Assembly (NCBI GenBank): GCA_024741835.1
Contig: JAENRP010000182.1
Coordinates: 1-64,000 of the forward strand
Source of the DNA: Diplocarpon mali
Taxonomy: Eukaryota; Ascomycota; Leotiomycetes; Helotiales; Drepanopezizaceae
Direction of reading: 5' to 3'
DNA: 64,000 nucleotides
Both the position numbers and the translations under genes were made by a program. Positions 1 through 10,771 of the stretch are shown here, one piece after another. How positions within the stretch are numbered: the stretch's first letter is position 1; each line of letters opens with the position of its first letter. The notes below the pieces were generated by a model. The model worked only from the letters and a program-made list of their open reading frames with translations. It made no database searches and was not told where the DNA came from.

Positions 1-101
1 GGCTGCTACTAAGTTATATAGCAAGTTATATGATATATCATATATATAATATATTATATAATAGATTATATAATAAATATATAATAGGCATACTTGCAAT
101 A
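1..101 (-). repeat. 3' LTR of copia-B' (partial, cut by window edge)
   Basis: Matches 5347-5447 at both ends (GGCTGCTACTAAGTTATAT and GGCATACTTGCAATA). In between, almost every CA and TG of the partner has become TA here, so the middle is a run of TATATAAT-like sequence. This is extreme RIP of one LTR compared with the other. Confidence 0.85.
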
Positions 102-110
102 CACCCCTTT
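102..110 (-). other. Polypurine tract of copia-B'
   Basis: On the minus strand AAAGGGGTG lies directly before the LTR start (TATTGCAAG). A purine run at this place is the plus-strand primer site of LTR retrotransposons. Confidence 0.55.
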
Positions 111-375
111 AAGGAAACCTTTAAAGGTACTCGCTAGTAATATATATGATATTATAACTTTTATTATAATCTATAGTTTTATATGAAAAATCAACCTGCA
201 GATATGAGAAATAGAGTAGAGTTCGCTAGCGCGTTTTACTTTAGAGTAGGAAATCCACCCTTTAAAAAAGTCAAAATCAACTTGCAGGCCTGGCCTAGGA
301 GTAAAAAAAATCACCCTTTAATAGAAGTATAAAAAAAAATCACCTTATAATAGAGGTATAAAAAAAAATCACCCT
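111..375 (-). other. 3' untranslated region of copia-B' with T-rich tandem units
   Basis: No reading frame. It contains three imperfect units of about 30 bp (303-390) built from A8-9, ATCACC, a TTTAAT-like core and GAAGTATA, and one copy of the 23-bp palindrome at 280-302. The same block occurs after the copia-B pol stop at 30316-30450, so it is ancestral to the family. Confidence 0.6.
280..302. repeat. 23-bp dispersed palindrome
   Basis: Left arm ACTTGCAGGCC, central T, right arm GGCCTAGGAGT. It lies in the 3' untranslated region of copia-B', outside coding sequence. Confidence 0.8.
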
Positions 376-2182
376 TTAATTAAGGTATAAAACCTTTATA
401 TTTAACAATTTGATAAAGGCGGCGTAGTTAGAGCTATTTAAGCTCTTAGTGAGTCTATTAGCGGCGTTATCTTTAGTATTAGTATACTAAAGATCCAAAT
501 GGCCTTTCTAAAGCTCTTGCCGAATATAATAGAACTTAATATTAATATGCTTCGTTTTCTAATGATATTCGGGGTTTTTAATAAGATAAAGGGCTCTTTA
601 GTTATTATAGATTATCTCGACTTTAGTAGCATTATCGCTAGTATAGCCCATTTCCTTAAGTACCTGGCGTATTTAAGAGGCCTCTTATATAAATTTGTAT
701 ATAGCAACGTACTCTACTTTTATAAATGAGAGAGTAATAATAGTTTATCGCTTAAAAGAGGCGGTAATTATACTATTATTAAGGAAGAAAACGGCCTTAG
801 AATAAGAGGCTCTACTTCCTCTATTACCTGCCTAGTTAGAATTGCAATAGCTATACAATTTCTAAAGCTCTAGGTCAGTTGTTTTACTTCTAAAGGTAGT
901 ATAATAGAGTTGCATTCCTTATAAGTATTATAAAACTCATTTTAAAGCTACTATATATTATAGCAAAGGGTTAGTAAGGAATTTGCTAAGAATAGAGCAG
1001 TAGTATAGTATATCCTAATGCGTATAGTGCGCAAGGTACTATAGAGAACCGCAGATCTCTTAATATAGCTTCACTTCCTATAGAGTGGCTTGGCCTTCAA
1101 ATTTGACTATATGAACTTTATAGCTATTAGTAAAAGGCGTTAGTACGCTTTTGCAATTAGTTATATAAAAACATTTAAAAACCTTATTAATATAGGCGTT
1201 TTAATAAAGTAAGATTATTCTATTTTATTAATCTCTAACTATATATACTCTTAAGAAGTAGTTAGCCGGTTTGCCACTTGTAATTTCGAAGAGGTTGCAA
1301 AGATCTCTCTTGAACTTATTATATATATTACCCTTCTTTGCTACTATAAGGAAGTCGTTAACGTAAGTGATAATAAGAATCTAAAAGGCGCAGTTAATAT
1401 ATACGTAATTATTAATATCAAAAGGTTGAAAATCAAGCTTTTATAGCTTAGACCGTAGCTTTTCTTACTATAGTTATAAAGATTGCTTTAAACTATATAA
1501 GGCCTTAAGAAGCTTAAGATAGTAGTCTTAAGGTAAAAGAACGACCTTATCTTAAGTGTATCTAAGAGGTAACTTAATATAAATATTAGAGTTAGCTTTT
1601 AAATTAAGGAAAGCTATCTTAACGTCGAATTAATCTAACTCAAAGTTATATAGTACTATAAGCGCAATTGCGATCTTCTAAACCGCAGATTTGCATACTT
1701 TAGCAAAAGTCTAGTTATAATCTCGACCTTATTATTATATATAGCCTTATATAACGAATCTGACCTTTTATTAAGAGATTTCCCCGTTTTAATCTCTTTT
1801 GGTTTTAAAAACAAGTCTCGATCTAAGTACTCTATCGTCTTTAAAGAGGTCTAAGCGTTTTACTACTACCTATATATTCTTATAAGCGAGGGAATTATAC
1901 TTAAAGTTGATCGCAGATTGCTATTTATTAGCATTAGTATAAAAGAGGGCTTATTTAACTATTTTCAAGTTATTTAAGTATAGAGAGTTAAGTAAGGCTA
2001 TATAGAAGGCGCCTAAATAGGCTTCCTTATTATTAGAGTTATTAGCTTTAAATCTAAGAGTATGAGTTAAGTAAGTAGCTCTTTTTTTAAAAGGCTAAGG
2101 GTAAGCCTTATTCTTTAAATTAGAAGGTCTTCCTCTCTTTCTTAAAGTTGGAAGGTTAGCTTTATTAGCTTCTCTTAAATCG

Positions 2183-2301
2183 ACTCGCAGTCCTAGCCTA
2201 AGAGTAAAATCATTATAAGAGTCAGTATTGACTCGCGGTCCTAGCCTAAGAGTAGAATTATTATAAGAGTTAGAATTAACTCGCGGTCCTAGACTAGGAG
2301 T
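2183..2301. repeat. Three tandem 48-bp units, each with a 23-bp palindrome (copia-B')
   Basis: Palindromes at 2183-2205, 2231-2253 and 2279-2301, exactly 48 bp apart. On the coding (minus) strand each starts with ACT at codon position 1, so the array adds 16-codon units without breaking the frame. It lies in the linker between integrase and RT. Copia-B has the matching block at 6474-6598. Confidence 0.85.
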
Positions 2302-3688
2302 TAAATCACCCCTTAATTGCGGCTCTATAATTAGGCTATCTTTATCGAATTAAATATAAGATAATTGAATAATCTTTTCACCTATTTATAATAGTATATA
2401 GATCTGATAGATACTTCTGCTATTAAATCTGATAAGAGTACCTACCTCTGCTCTTAAAGCAAATTTATTACTCTAAGTTCGCTTTTCTTTCTCAATTAGC
2501 ATATAGATATAATAGCCTAATACTTAAAGATGCTTAACTAAAGGAGTATAAGGCTTATTAGGCTTAATATTATCCTAAAAGACCTTATATAGAGTCTTAC
2601 TACTTAGAATATTAAAGGCAGTAAGATTAGTAATATATATTACTAAAAGAAGGAGGTAAGGCTAGAGAAAGGAGGGGATATTTTGGTTAATTATAGCTAT
2701 TTGCAACTTTTCTATTAGTGTATAAATTGATCGTTCTAATCTACTATCTTATTTTAATATATATAAAGTAGATTCCTTTAAAATTATACTAAGGTTTTCT
2801 ATAAGTATTCGCATCTATATAAGAGAGTACTCCTTGCCTCTATCAGTTCTCTACTGCTTAATTATACAATTATACTAAGTTTATAAAAGGTTGATCATTT
2901 TCTTATTTGCCTTAAAGGCGTTAGATTTATTTATATAAGTCTATCCCTACTTAGCTATCGTAGCTACGCAAGTAAAGATAAAAGCGTATTTATAGCTATT
3001 AAGGCCAGTTGGCTTTAGATGAACTATATTAATATATAGCTCGTTAAGTGCCTTTATAGGTCAAGGGCAAGCTAAACGTTTATTAATATATTAAAGAGGT
3101 CTGCCTTTCTCATAAGGAGCGCAAATTCGCATCTTCTTTAATTTTATTTCCTTAATCTATATATTAATAATAGTAGATTAAGTCTTTTTAACCATTTATA
3201 AGCCAGCATAGCCTAGTCAATAGTGCTAGAGCTTAATATTAAAAGGTCCATTCTTAATAGTAGCTAAGAGAGTATATCTACTTACGTAATTGAAGGAGTT
3301 AGTAGAAGACTATTTCTTATTAATATATATATTATTATCGATAGTACAAATTTCCTTCTTATTAAATAGGAATAGCTTACTATTTCAATAGAAGCCTTTG
3401 ATTTTATTAAGTTTGCTACCTAAGTATAAGTAGATAAGTGATTAAGGTATATAAAGAGTATTAATTAACTTAAGAATATACACCTTTCTATTAGATTTAA
3501 GTGCATTAACTTTATAAGTGCTAATACTAAAAGGTTAAACAGATCTATTAACTATACTTAAAGAGGGTAGATTGTCTTAAGTAGTATAGGAAGTAAACTT
3601 AGAGAGATTATTAAAGATATACTTACTAGCACTTATATTATATAGCTAATAATTCCTTAATTTTAATAAGAAGTAGGTAGAAGAACTG

Positions 3689-3759
3689 ACTCTTAGGCCT
3701 AGCCTACAAGTAGAAATTAGCTTTAGTAATAAATTGATTCCTAGGCCCGGCTCGCGAGT
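3689..3759. repeat. Two 23-bp palindromes 48 bp apart (copia-B' Gag-protease region)
   Basis: Copies at 3689-3711 and 3737-3759, both in the same codon phase on the minus strand as the cluster at 2183-2301. The second has one arm changed by ACT to ATT. Confidence 0.8.
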
Positions 3760-3861
3760 GAGAATTAGCCCTAGGGTTAATAATAGTATAATATGCTTAA
3801 AGAGGTTATTATCTGACTTTTCGTCTTCCTTTTAAATCTTCCTTAAAGGCTTCTTACCTTT

Positions 3862-3885
3862 TAATAATAATAATAATAATAATAA
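3862..3885. repeat. (TAA)n microsatellite
   Basis: Eight TAA units within copia-B' Gag, read on the minus strand as a Leu run. Confidence 0.9.
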
Positions 3886-5198
3886 GGACTTATCGTCCTT
3901 ACCTTTAAAGTAATAGAATACGTACTTCTTCTTTAAATCCTTCTCCTAAGCCTCTCTTTTTAATTTATTAATTATAAAGCAATCTTCTGCCTTATAATAT
4001 AACTTTAATTGCTTGCAATAAGGATAAGGGGAGTTAAAGGAGTTGGTAGTATTCCTAAAGGTGCTCTTCTTTAAGTCTTTAAAACCTCCTTTATTTTCTG
4101 ACTTCTTATTAAAGGAATGCGGCTTATCAGCCGATTTATTATTATATAAGATAGTTCCATTTATTTTTAAACTCTATAAGGCTTAAGCTTTATTAGTAAT
4201 ATCTTTAATAAAAGCTTTAAGTGTAATTTCTGATTTTTATCTAACTGCTATAGCTAAGCGAAGGTTAAAGCGTTATCGATCTACCTAAATAGGCCATCTA
4301 TTAGAATAGCTAGTAATAAATATAATAAGGTGCTAGTAAAAGGGAGAGGCAGAGTCGAGAGCTTCCAATTTAGTAATTAAAAGTCTAAAGGCAATAATAT
4401 AAGCTTTAAGTAAATTAAAGTTATTATATTTAATAGTGACGTAGGTCTATATAACGTTATATTTAAGCACTATTCCAGATCCTTTATACTATTTTTAAAG
4501 AGCTTCCTATATATCTAAGGCAGATTTATCGCCTTTTATATAAGCTAATAGGCCTAGTTTACAATTAAGTATAATAGTAAGCTTTATCTAAGATTCCTTA
4601 GCTTCCTATCTAATCCAATTATCCCTTTCCTTAAGAGTAATGGAACAGTCCTATAAGTCAACCTTAGGTAGAGTATATATTCTAGCTTTTATATAGAAAT
4701 ATATAGTTAAAGCGTTTGACTTTACAAGGTTTAAAACCTTATTCCTCTATTAGCTATAGTCCTTTGCGCCTTTAAGCTTTTAAGACTTAAGGAGGCTAAG
4801 GGCAGCTAAAGATAATAACAATATCTTATTTATATATTTGTATATAGAGTTATCGAAAGGAGGAGAAGGAAGAGGAAGAGGAGATAAACTGTTGAATTCG
4901 AGTTTAGGGTATTATATATTAGTCCCTTTAAAAATAGGTAATTCAAGTAGTAGAATACTTTTAGCAATTAAGCTAGTAATCTCAGCTATCAGTCCTAATG
5001 ATTTAGCTATAGTGACGAATCTTACATAAGCTTAGATTATTATATAGTGCTCTAAAAGGGGAGTAGCTATTGTTTTATTATTGAAATAACACTTATTATA
5101 TATCGTTGGTTGAGTAAAACTCAAAATATCGATTAGCCTTTTCATTTGTAAAGGAGACTTTAATCAATGGAATTTGTCGAATGCTATTTATAGGCATG

Positions 5199-5212
5199 CG
5201 GGGCTTATAACC
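5199..5212 (-). other. Putative primer binding site of copia-B'
   Basis: On the minus strand GGTTATAAGCCCCGC follows the inferred LTR end (TTGCTATA). With one RIP change (TG to TA), TTATAAGCCC resembles TTATGAGCCC, the complement of the anticodon-loop end of initiator Met tRNA, the half-tRNA primer known for Drosophila copia. This is inference, not a computed match. Confidence 0.4.
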
Positions 5213-5447
5213 TATAGCAATAAGGTTCTTTGATAGTAAACTTGATAGTAAACTAAAAGAGAGGGCATAAAGAAGTATAAGGTGCAAACGACGATATTAA
5301 GTGTCTTAATTTATAAGAGCTCTCTAACTACAAGCTATTTAACAAGGGCTGCTACTAAGTTATATGGTAAGTCATATGACATATCATATGTATAATATGT
5401 CATGTGACAGATCATGTGACAAACATGTGACGGGCATACTTGCAATA
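5213..5447 (-). repeat. 5' LTR of copia-B'
   Basis: Shares its outer 101 bp with the segment at 1-101. The inner boundary at 5213 is inferred from a TA dinucleotide (probably former CA) just before a primer-site-like sequence, giving about 235 bp. It is less RIP-mutated than its partner. Confidence 0.65.
5371..5431 (-). promoter_or_regulatory. E-box / CDEI-like repeat cluster in the copia-B' LTR
   Basis: Read on the minus strand, GTCACATG occurs three times (5431-5424, 5420-5413, 5408-5401), with the palindrome GTCATATGAC at 5371-5380. GTCACATG fits RTCACRTG, the site of bHLH factors such as yeast Cbf1. The cluster lies in the outer part of the LTR, where U3 enhancers sit. In the other LTR (1-101) all copies are destroyed by C-to-T and G-to-A changes. 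Binding is inferred only. Confidence 0.45.
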
Positions 5448-8221
5448 TATATTAATAAGGAATAGCCTTTTACTAACTCCTTTGGTTATATAAGTGGATA
5501 TGCTCTCTTAGCTACTATTAAGAATGGACCTTTTAATATTAAGCTCTAGTACTATCGATTAGGCTACGCTAGCCTATAAACGGTTAGAAAGACCTAATTT
5601 GCTATTACTAATATATAAATTAAGGAAATAAAATTAAAGAAGATGCGAATCTGCGCTCCTTGCGAAAAAGGCAGACCTCTTTAATATATTAATAAACGTT
5701 TAGCTTACCCTCGACCTACGAAAGCACTTAACGAGCTATATATTAACGTGGTTCATCTAAAGCTAACTAGTCTTAATAGTTATAAATACACCTCCATCTT
5801 CACTTGCGCAGCTATAATAGCTAAGTAGGAATAGACCTATATAAATAAATCTAATACCTTTAAGGCAAATAAGAAGATAATCAGCCTTTTATAAACTTAG
5901 TATAATCGCATAATCAAGCGTTAAAGAACTGATAGAAGCAAAGAGTACTCTCTTATATAGATGTGAATACTTATAGAAAACCTTAGTATAATTTTAAAAG
6001 AATCTACTTTATATACGCTAGAATAAGATAGTAGATCGGAATAATCAATTTGTACACTAATAGAAAAGTTATAAATAGCTATAATTGATTAAAATATCCC
6101 CTCCTTTCTCTAGCCTTACCTCCTTCTTTTAGTAATATATATTACTAATCTTACTGCTTCTAATATTCTTAGCAGTAAGACTCTATATAAGGTCTTTTAG
6201 GATAATATCAAGCCTAATAAGCCTTATACTCCTTTAATTAAGCATCTTTAAGTACTAGGCTATTGCGTTTATATACTAATTAAAAAAGAAAGGCGAACTT
6301 AAAGTAATAAACTCGCTTTAAGAGCAGAGGTAGGTACTTTTATTAGATTTAATAGTAGAAGTATTTATCAAATCTATATACTATCGCAAATAGGTAAAAA
6401 GATTATTCGATCATCTTATATTTAATTTAATAAAGATAGCCTAATTATAAAGCCGCAATTAAGGGGTGATTTCACTCCTAGGCCGGGACCGCAAGTCAAT
6501 TCTAACTCTTACGATAATAATGATTTCACTCCTAGGCCGGGACTACGAGTCAATACTGACTCTTACGATGATTTCACTCCTAGGCTAAGACCAGGAGTCA
6601 ATTCTGATTTAGAAGAAGCTAAGCTTCCAACTCTAACTCTAAGAAAGAGAGGAAGACCTCCTAGTTCAAAGAATAAGGCTTACCCTTAGCCTTCCGAGAA
6701 GAGAGCTACTCGCTCTACTGCTCTTGGATTCAAAGCTAATAACTCTAATAATAAGGAAACCTATTTAAGCGCCTTCCATATAGCCTTACTCGACTCTCCT
6801 TACCCAAATGACTTAAAAACAGTCGAATAAGCCCTCTCTTACGCTAACGCTAACAAATAGCGATCTGCGATCAACTCTAAGTACAATTCCCTCGCTTATA
6901 AAAATATATAAGTAGTAGTAAAACGCTTAAACCTCTTTAAAGATAATAGAGTACTTAGATCAAAGCTTATCTTTAAAACTAAAAGAGACTAAGATAGGAA
7001 AATCTCTTAATAGAAGGTCAGATTCGTTATATAAGGTTATATATAATAATAAGGTTGAGATTATAATTAAACCTTCGCTAGCGTTTATAAATCTGCCGTT
7101 TAAAAGATTGCAATTGCGCTTGTAGCTCTCTATAACTTTAAGCTAGATCAGTTCGATATTGAAATAGCTTTCCTTAATTTAAAAGCTAACTCTAATATCT
7201 ATATTAAGTTACCTCTTAAATACACTTAAGATAAGGTCGTTCTTTTACTTTAAGAATACTATCTCTAGCTTCTTAAGGCCTTATATAGCTTAAAGCAATC
7301 TCTACAACTATAGTAAGAAAAGCTACAGTCTAAGCTGCAAAAGCTCGATTTTCAACCTCTTAATACTAATAATTGCGTATATATCAATTGCGCCTCTCGG
7401 ATTCTTATTATTACTTATATTAACGACTTCCTTATAGTAGCAAAGAAGGGTAATATATATAATAAGTTTAAGAGAGACCTTTGCAACCTCTTTAAAATTA
7501 TAAGTAGTAAACTGGCTAACTACTTCTTAAAAGTATATATAATTAAAGATCGATAAAATAGAACGATCTTACTTTATTAAGACGCCTATATTAATAAGGT
7601 TCTTAAACGTTTTCATATAACTAATTGTAAGAGTATACCAACGCCTTTTACTAATAGCTATAAAGTTCATATAGTCAAATTCGAAGGCCAAGCCACTCTA
7701 TAAGAAGTAAAGCTATACTAGGAGATCTATAGTTCTTTATAGTACCTTACGTACTATATACATTAGGATATATTATACTACTGCTCTATTCTTAGCAAAT
7801 TCCTTACTAACCCTTTACTATAATATATAGCAGCTTTAAAATGAGTTTTATAATACTTATAAGAAATGCGATTCTATTATACTACCTTCGAAAGTAAAAC
7901 AACTGACTTAAAGCTTTAGAAATTGTATAGCTACTGCGATTCTAATTAAGCAGGTAATAAAGGAACTAAAGCCTCTTATTCTAAGGCCGTCTTCTTCCTT
8001 AATAATAGTATAATTACCGCCTCCTTTAAGCGATAAACTATTATCGCTCTCTTATTTATAAAGGTAGAGTATATTACTATATGCAAATTCGCATAAGAAG
8101 CCTCTTAGATACGCTAGGTACTTAAGGAAATAGGCTACGCTAGCGATAATGCTACTAAAGTCGAGATGATCTGCGATAACTAAAGAGCCCTTTATCTTAC
8201 CGAAAACCCCGAATATTATTA
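5448..8221 (+). pseudogene. Copia-B Pol, left part (integrase, RT, most of RNase H), RIP-inactivated
   Basis: Starts inside the integrase region because copia-B' is inserted here; Gag and protease would lie left of the window. Domains in frame 0: Gag-pre-integrase/zinc region ending MRICAPCEKGRP (about 5640-5690), integrase core (5730-6000), a linker with three palindromes (6474-6598), RT with FDIEIAFLN (about 7145) and ALYSLKQS (about 7275), active site YIND at 7416-7427 (normally YVDD), and RNase H with YCDSNQAGNKG (about 7930). It breaks off in RNase H at the copia-A insertion and resumes at 30137. Stops are at former Gln and Trp codons. Confidence 0.88.
6474..6598. repeat. Three tandem palindrome units in copia-B Pol
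   Basis: Palindromes at 6474-6496, 6528-6550 and 6576-6598, spaced 54 and 48 bp. All begin at codon position 1 of the Pol frame and read FTPRPGPQV, FTPRPGLRV and FTPRLRPGV. The intervening text (CAATTCTAACTCTTACGAT and variants) is also repeated, so a 48-54 bp module was duplicated rather than the palindrome alone. Confidence 0.88.
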
Positions 8222-8226
8222 GAGAA
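8222..8226 (+). repeat. Target site duplication of copia-A (left)
   Basis: GAGAA, repeated at 30132-30136 directly after the 3' LTR. Five bp is the usual length for Ty1/copia. Confidence 0.8.
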
Positions 8227-8421
8227 TATTAAGATAGGTGATATAGCCATCACTCCGATGTATTATCATATGACCCTATTGCTTAATCAGTAGGATATTG
8301 ACACGTATATAGCTATAGGTAAGAAAGGGGTAACCTTCCTTCCTTAACTCTTACTAATATATCGACTATCGACCTTTAGAAGTTTCCTATACCTACTGCG
8401 CCGACTTACTTAAGCTTAATA
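8227..8421 (+). repeat. 5' LTR of copia-A
   Basis: 195 bp, matching 29937-30131 and the reverse complement of 30491-30685 with mostly C/T and G/A differences. Termini TATTAAG and CTTAATA are inverted relative to each other, from TGTTAAG...CTTAACA by inference. Confidence 0.88.
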
Positions 8422-8436
8422 GATTATAAGCCTTAG
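8422..8436 (+). other. Putative primer binding site of copia-A
   Basis: GATTATAAGCCTTAG directly follows the LTR. As in copia-B', TTATAAGCC is close to the complement of the initiator Met half-tRNA (TTATGAGCC) after one RIP change. Confidence 0.4.
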
Positions 8437-8829
8437 ATAGACCGATAATAGATTATTAACTTCCTTTAAAAAGTACTTATACTACAACTATTAGTAGGAA
8501 GTTGAACGAGACTTATAGTAAAAGGTAAGCAATCGGCGAATAGGAGGTGTAATTCCTTATTTAGCCAACCTATATTATAAGAGGTGTGATTCCTTGCTTT
8601 ATAACCCCTTTAGTACTATAAAAGGTATGATTCCTTACTTTACTATATTTCGTAAGAGGTATAATTCCCTATATTATAGCTTAAAAAACCCTTTTCGATA
8701 AAAGGACTTCCTTTCTATTTAATACTTTTATAACACCTGCTATTTAATCATTTCAACTTTTCGATAGGAAGAGTACCTTTAACTATTTAATTTATTTGAT
8801 TTTAAATGCAATTCTATTCGAAACAGTAA
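8437..8829 (+). other. Copia-A leader with short tandem repeats
   Basis: No convincing frame between the primer site and Gag. From 8543 to 8680 there are four imperfect units starting with the form GAGGTGTGATTCCTT (near 8544, 8581, 8621 and 8656), about 35-40 bp apart. Confidence 0.55.
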
Positions 8830-10349
8830 TAGCTTCCGATTCCGATTGAAATACTAGGCCTAAAGACCTCTAACTCTCTCGAAAGAACTAGCAATAATAG
8901 TTCGACGATTTAGAGCTTTACTTTAAGAGCAAAGGCATCGAAATAGCAATTTAAAAGACACTTATTAAATACGCGAGAATAGCCCCTTATACTCCTTTTA
9001 CCAATTTATCCACTTCCACTTTAATAGCTAATACAACTGCTAAAGATTTGCCAAATATACTAAATAAGCTTAGCCTAAGAGCCTTAATAAACAATAACCG
9101 AGATTCCTAAAGGCAGATTTTAAATATAGAAAAGGAGAAGGAGTATAGGCTGGCCTTAGCCAAATGCAAGCTTAAGATTAATAAAGGTTTAAGCGATAAA
9201 GATAAAGATTTTATTTAAGTTTATAATAATATAAAGATAAGATAGGATACTTTAAAAGTAAAATACTCTTAAACAACTGCCCTTAATACCTAGCATCTGC
9301 TATAGTAGATCACTTCATTTTAGTATAGAAAAGATAAAGATAGTAAGGATATAGATATAAATATAAACTCTACCTAGTCTATACTATATAAAGTAAGGAG
9401 GAGAGTAAGAGCCGCAGATCCTAAGATAGCTATAACTTTTAGGAAAACTTAGCTTTTCAATTTCCTACTTAATAGCCTCCCTCTTAAGTTTGCTATTATA
9501 AAACAATCTCTTCTTATTTAACCTAACCTTAAGATCTATAAGAAGATCGACCTCCTTCAAACTATTAAGCAAGACCTTAAAGGACGCTCTAAATCGGCAA
9601 ATGCTATATTATAGGGTAATAATAAGCCTAAGAAGAGGAAGGAGCGCGGGATAAGCCCTTAAGCTTATCGGGGATGCTACTTCTATAATAGTACTTATAA
9701 TATTATTAATTATAAAGTTAGAAGGCAATTGATTGATATAGTTGCTAGCTTTAATATTAAAAAGCAATTGAAGCAGAAGTTAAGAAGCAAACTACCCTTA
9801 TCCTACTAAAGGCCGCAACTACTAAGGAAAGGTAAAGGAAAAGGCTATTTAGCTAAAACTTCAATAGATACTTCTAATAATAATAGTAGGTTATCTAAAC
9901 CTAAATCCACTTCTAATAATTCAAATACTAATTATAATAAAGATGCTTACATCTTAAAAGCCGATTTTTATAAGATCCTTGAATCCGACTAGTATAATAA
10001 TACTAGTTATATAGCATATATAACTAATAAACCCTACCTATTTAAAGGCCCGCTTACTAAAATAAAAAGGCGCTCTATTAAGATTAGTAGTAGAAGGTTA
10101 TATATAAATTTAATAGGTATAGTAGAGATGAATATTACTAGCGTTTCTTTCCTTTTATAAAATGTTCTCCTTATACCTAACTTAAGCATTAATCTTTTAT
10201 CTAACTATAAGATCTATATAGAGTTGAATTATATAAGAGTTTTTAATAATTAATTTATATAATTTATAAATAATAATTATAAAATGATCTTTAAGGTTAA
10301 AATCAAAGATAGACTTTATATTATCTTAAAGGTAATATTATAGAAATTG

Positions 10350-10771
10350 ACTCTTAGGCTAGACTTATAAGTAGATTCCTTTAAGAAAAGTGCACTCTTC
10401 GCCCTAATACAATTAAGTAAAGATAAAGAGAATAGATAGACTCCTAAGCTAGGATCGCAAGTAAAATTCGCGAAAATAACTCTTAAGCTAAGACTATAAG
10501 TAGAGTATAAGGTATCTTTAAAGATAACTCTTAAGCTAGGATTATAAGTGAATTTAGTAAAAATGACTCTTAGGCTAAGACCGCAAGTGGATTCTGTAAA
10601 TTCGCTAATAATAACTTTTAAGCTAAGATCGCAAGTAAAATTCGCAGAAATGACTCTTAAACTAAGACTGCGAGTGAAATTCGCAAATTTATTAAAGACG
10701 ACTCTTAAGCTAAGACTGCAAGTAGATCTTGCGGTTTTATTAAAAACGACTCCTAAGCCAGGCTTGCAACT
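10350..10771. repeat. Nine-copy in-frame array of the 23-bp palindrome
   Basis: Copies start at 10350, 10440, 10479, 10527, 10566, 10614, 10653, 10701 and 10749. Spacings are 90, 39, 48, 39, 48, 39, 48 and 48 bp, all multiples of three and largely alternating 39/48. Every copy starts at codon position 1 of the copia-A frame and reads TLRLDLQV, TPKLGSQV, TLKLRLQV and so on. Most copies have RIP damage to one or both arms. The array lies between protease and integrase. Because the unit is palindromic, the opposite strand is also open and gives a false 155-residue repeat protein. Confidence 0.9.

Larger units (their letters stand above)
376..5190 (-). pseudogene. Copia-B' Gag-Pol polyprotein, RIP-inactivated
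   Basis: Minus-strand polyprotein of a Ty1/copia element. In order: Gag with a UBN2-like region (about 4650-4150), a zinc knuckle starting PYCKQLK (about 4030-3960), a protease region where the usual DSGASKH motif reads NISASK (about 3640), Gag-pre-integrase and integrase (about 3400-2500), a linker with three palindrome repeats, RT (about 1800-1200) and RNase H ending at a TAA at 376-378. Frames stay readable for long stretches if TAA/TAG are taken as former Gln or Trp codons. The Gag start is uncertain. The first minus-strand open stretch (5287-5096) overlaps the LTR and primer site and is probably not coding. The element is dead: dozens of stops and lost catalytic residues. Confidence 0.8.
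1..5447 (-). mobile_element. Copia-B' Ty1/copia LTR retrotransposon, inserted in copia-B
   Basis: Two related terminal segments, 1-101 and about 5213-5447, bracket a minus-strand Gag-Pol. Reading on the minus strand, the right LTR is the 5' LTR and the left one, cut by the window edge, is the 3' LTR. The sequence right of 5447 continues the integrase region of another copy of the same family (copia-B, plus strand), so B' sits inside its own relative. Visible length is about 5.4 kb. The left LTR is saturated with C-to-T and G-to-A changes while the right LTR keeps many CA/TG dinucleotides. The target duplication cannot be checked because the left flank is outside the window. Confidence 0.85.

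Noticed and set aside
280..302. Palindromes as transcription terminators
   Set aside because: They are found mostly inside coding frames of RNA polymerase II-type elements and lack a T-run rule; hairpin terminators are not expected here.
499..729. 76-residue plus-strand protein
   Set aside because: Antisense to the RNase H region of copia-B'.
5096..5287. Minus-strand 63-residue protein as the Gag start of copia-B'
   Set aside because: It spans the inferred LTR end and primer site, so it is more likely leader than coding.
10350..10771. CRISPR array
   Set aside because: Repeats are palindromic, in frame inside a copia polyprotein, with similar rather than unique spacers, in a eukaryotic transposon.
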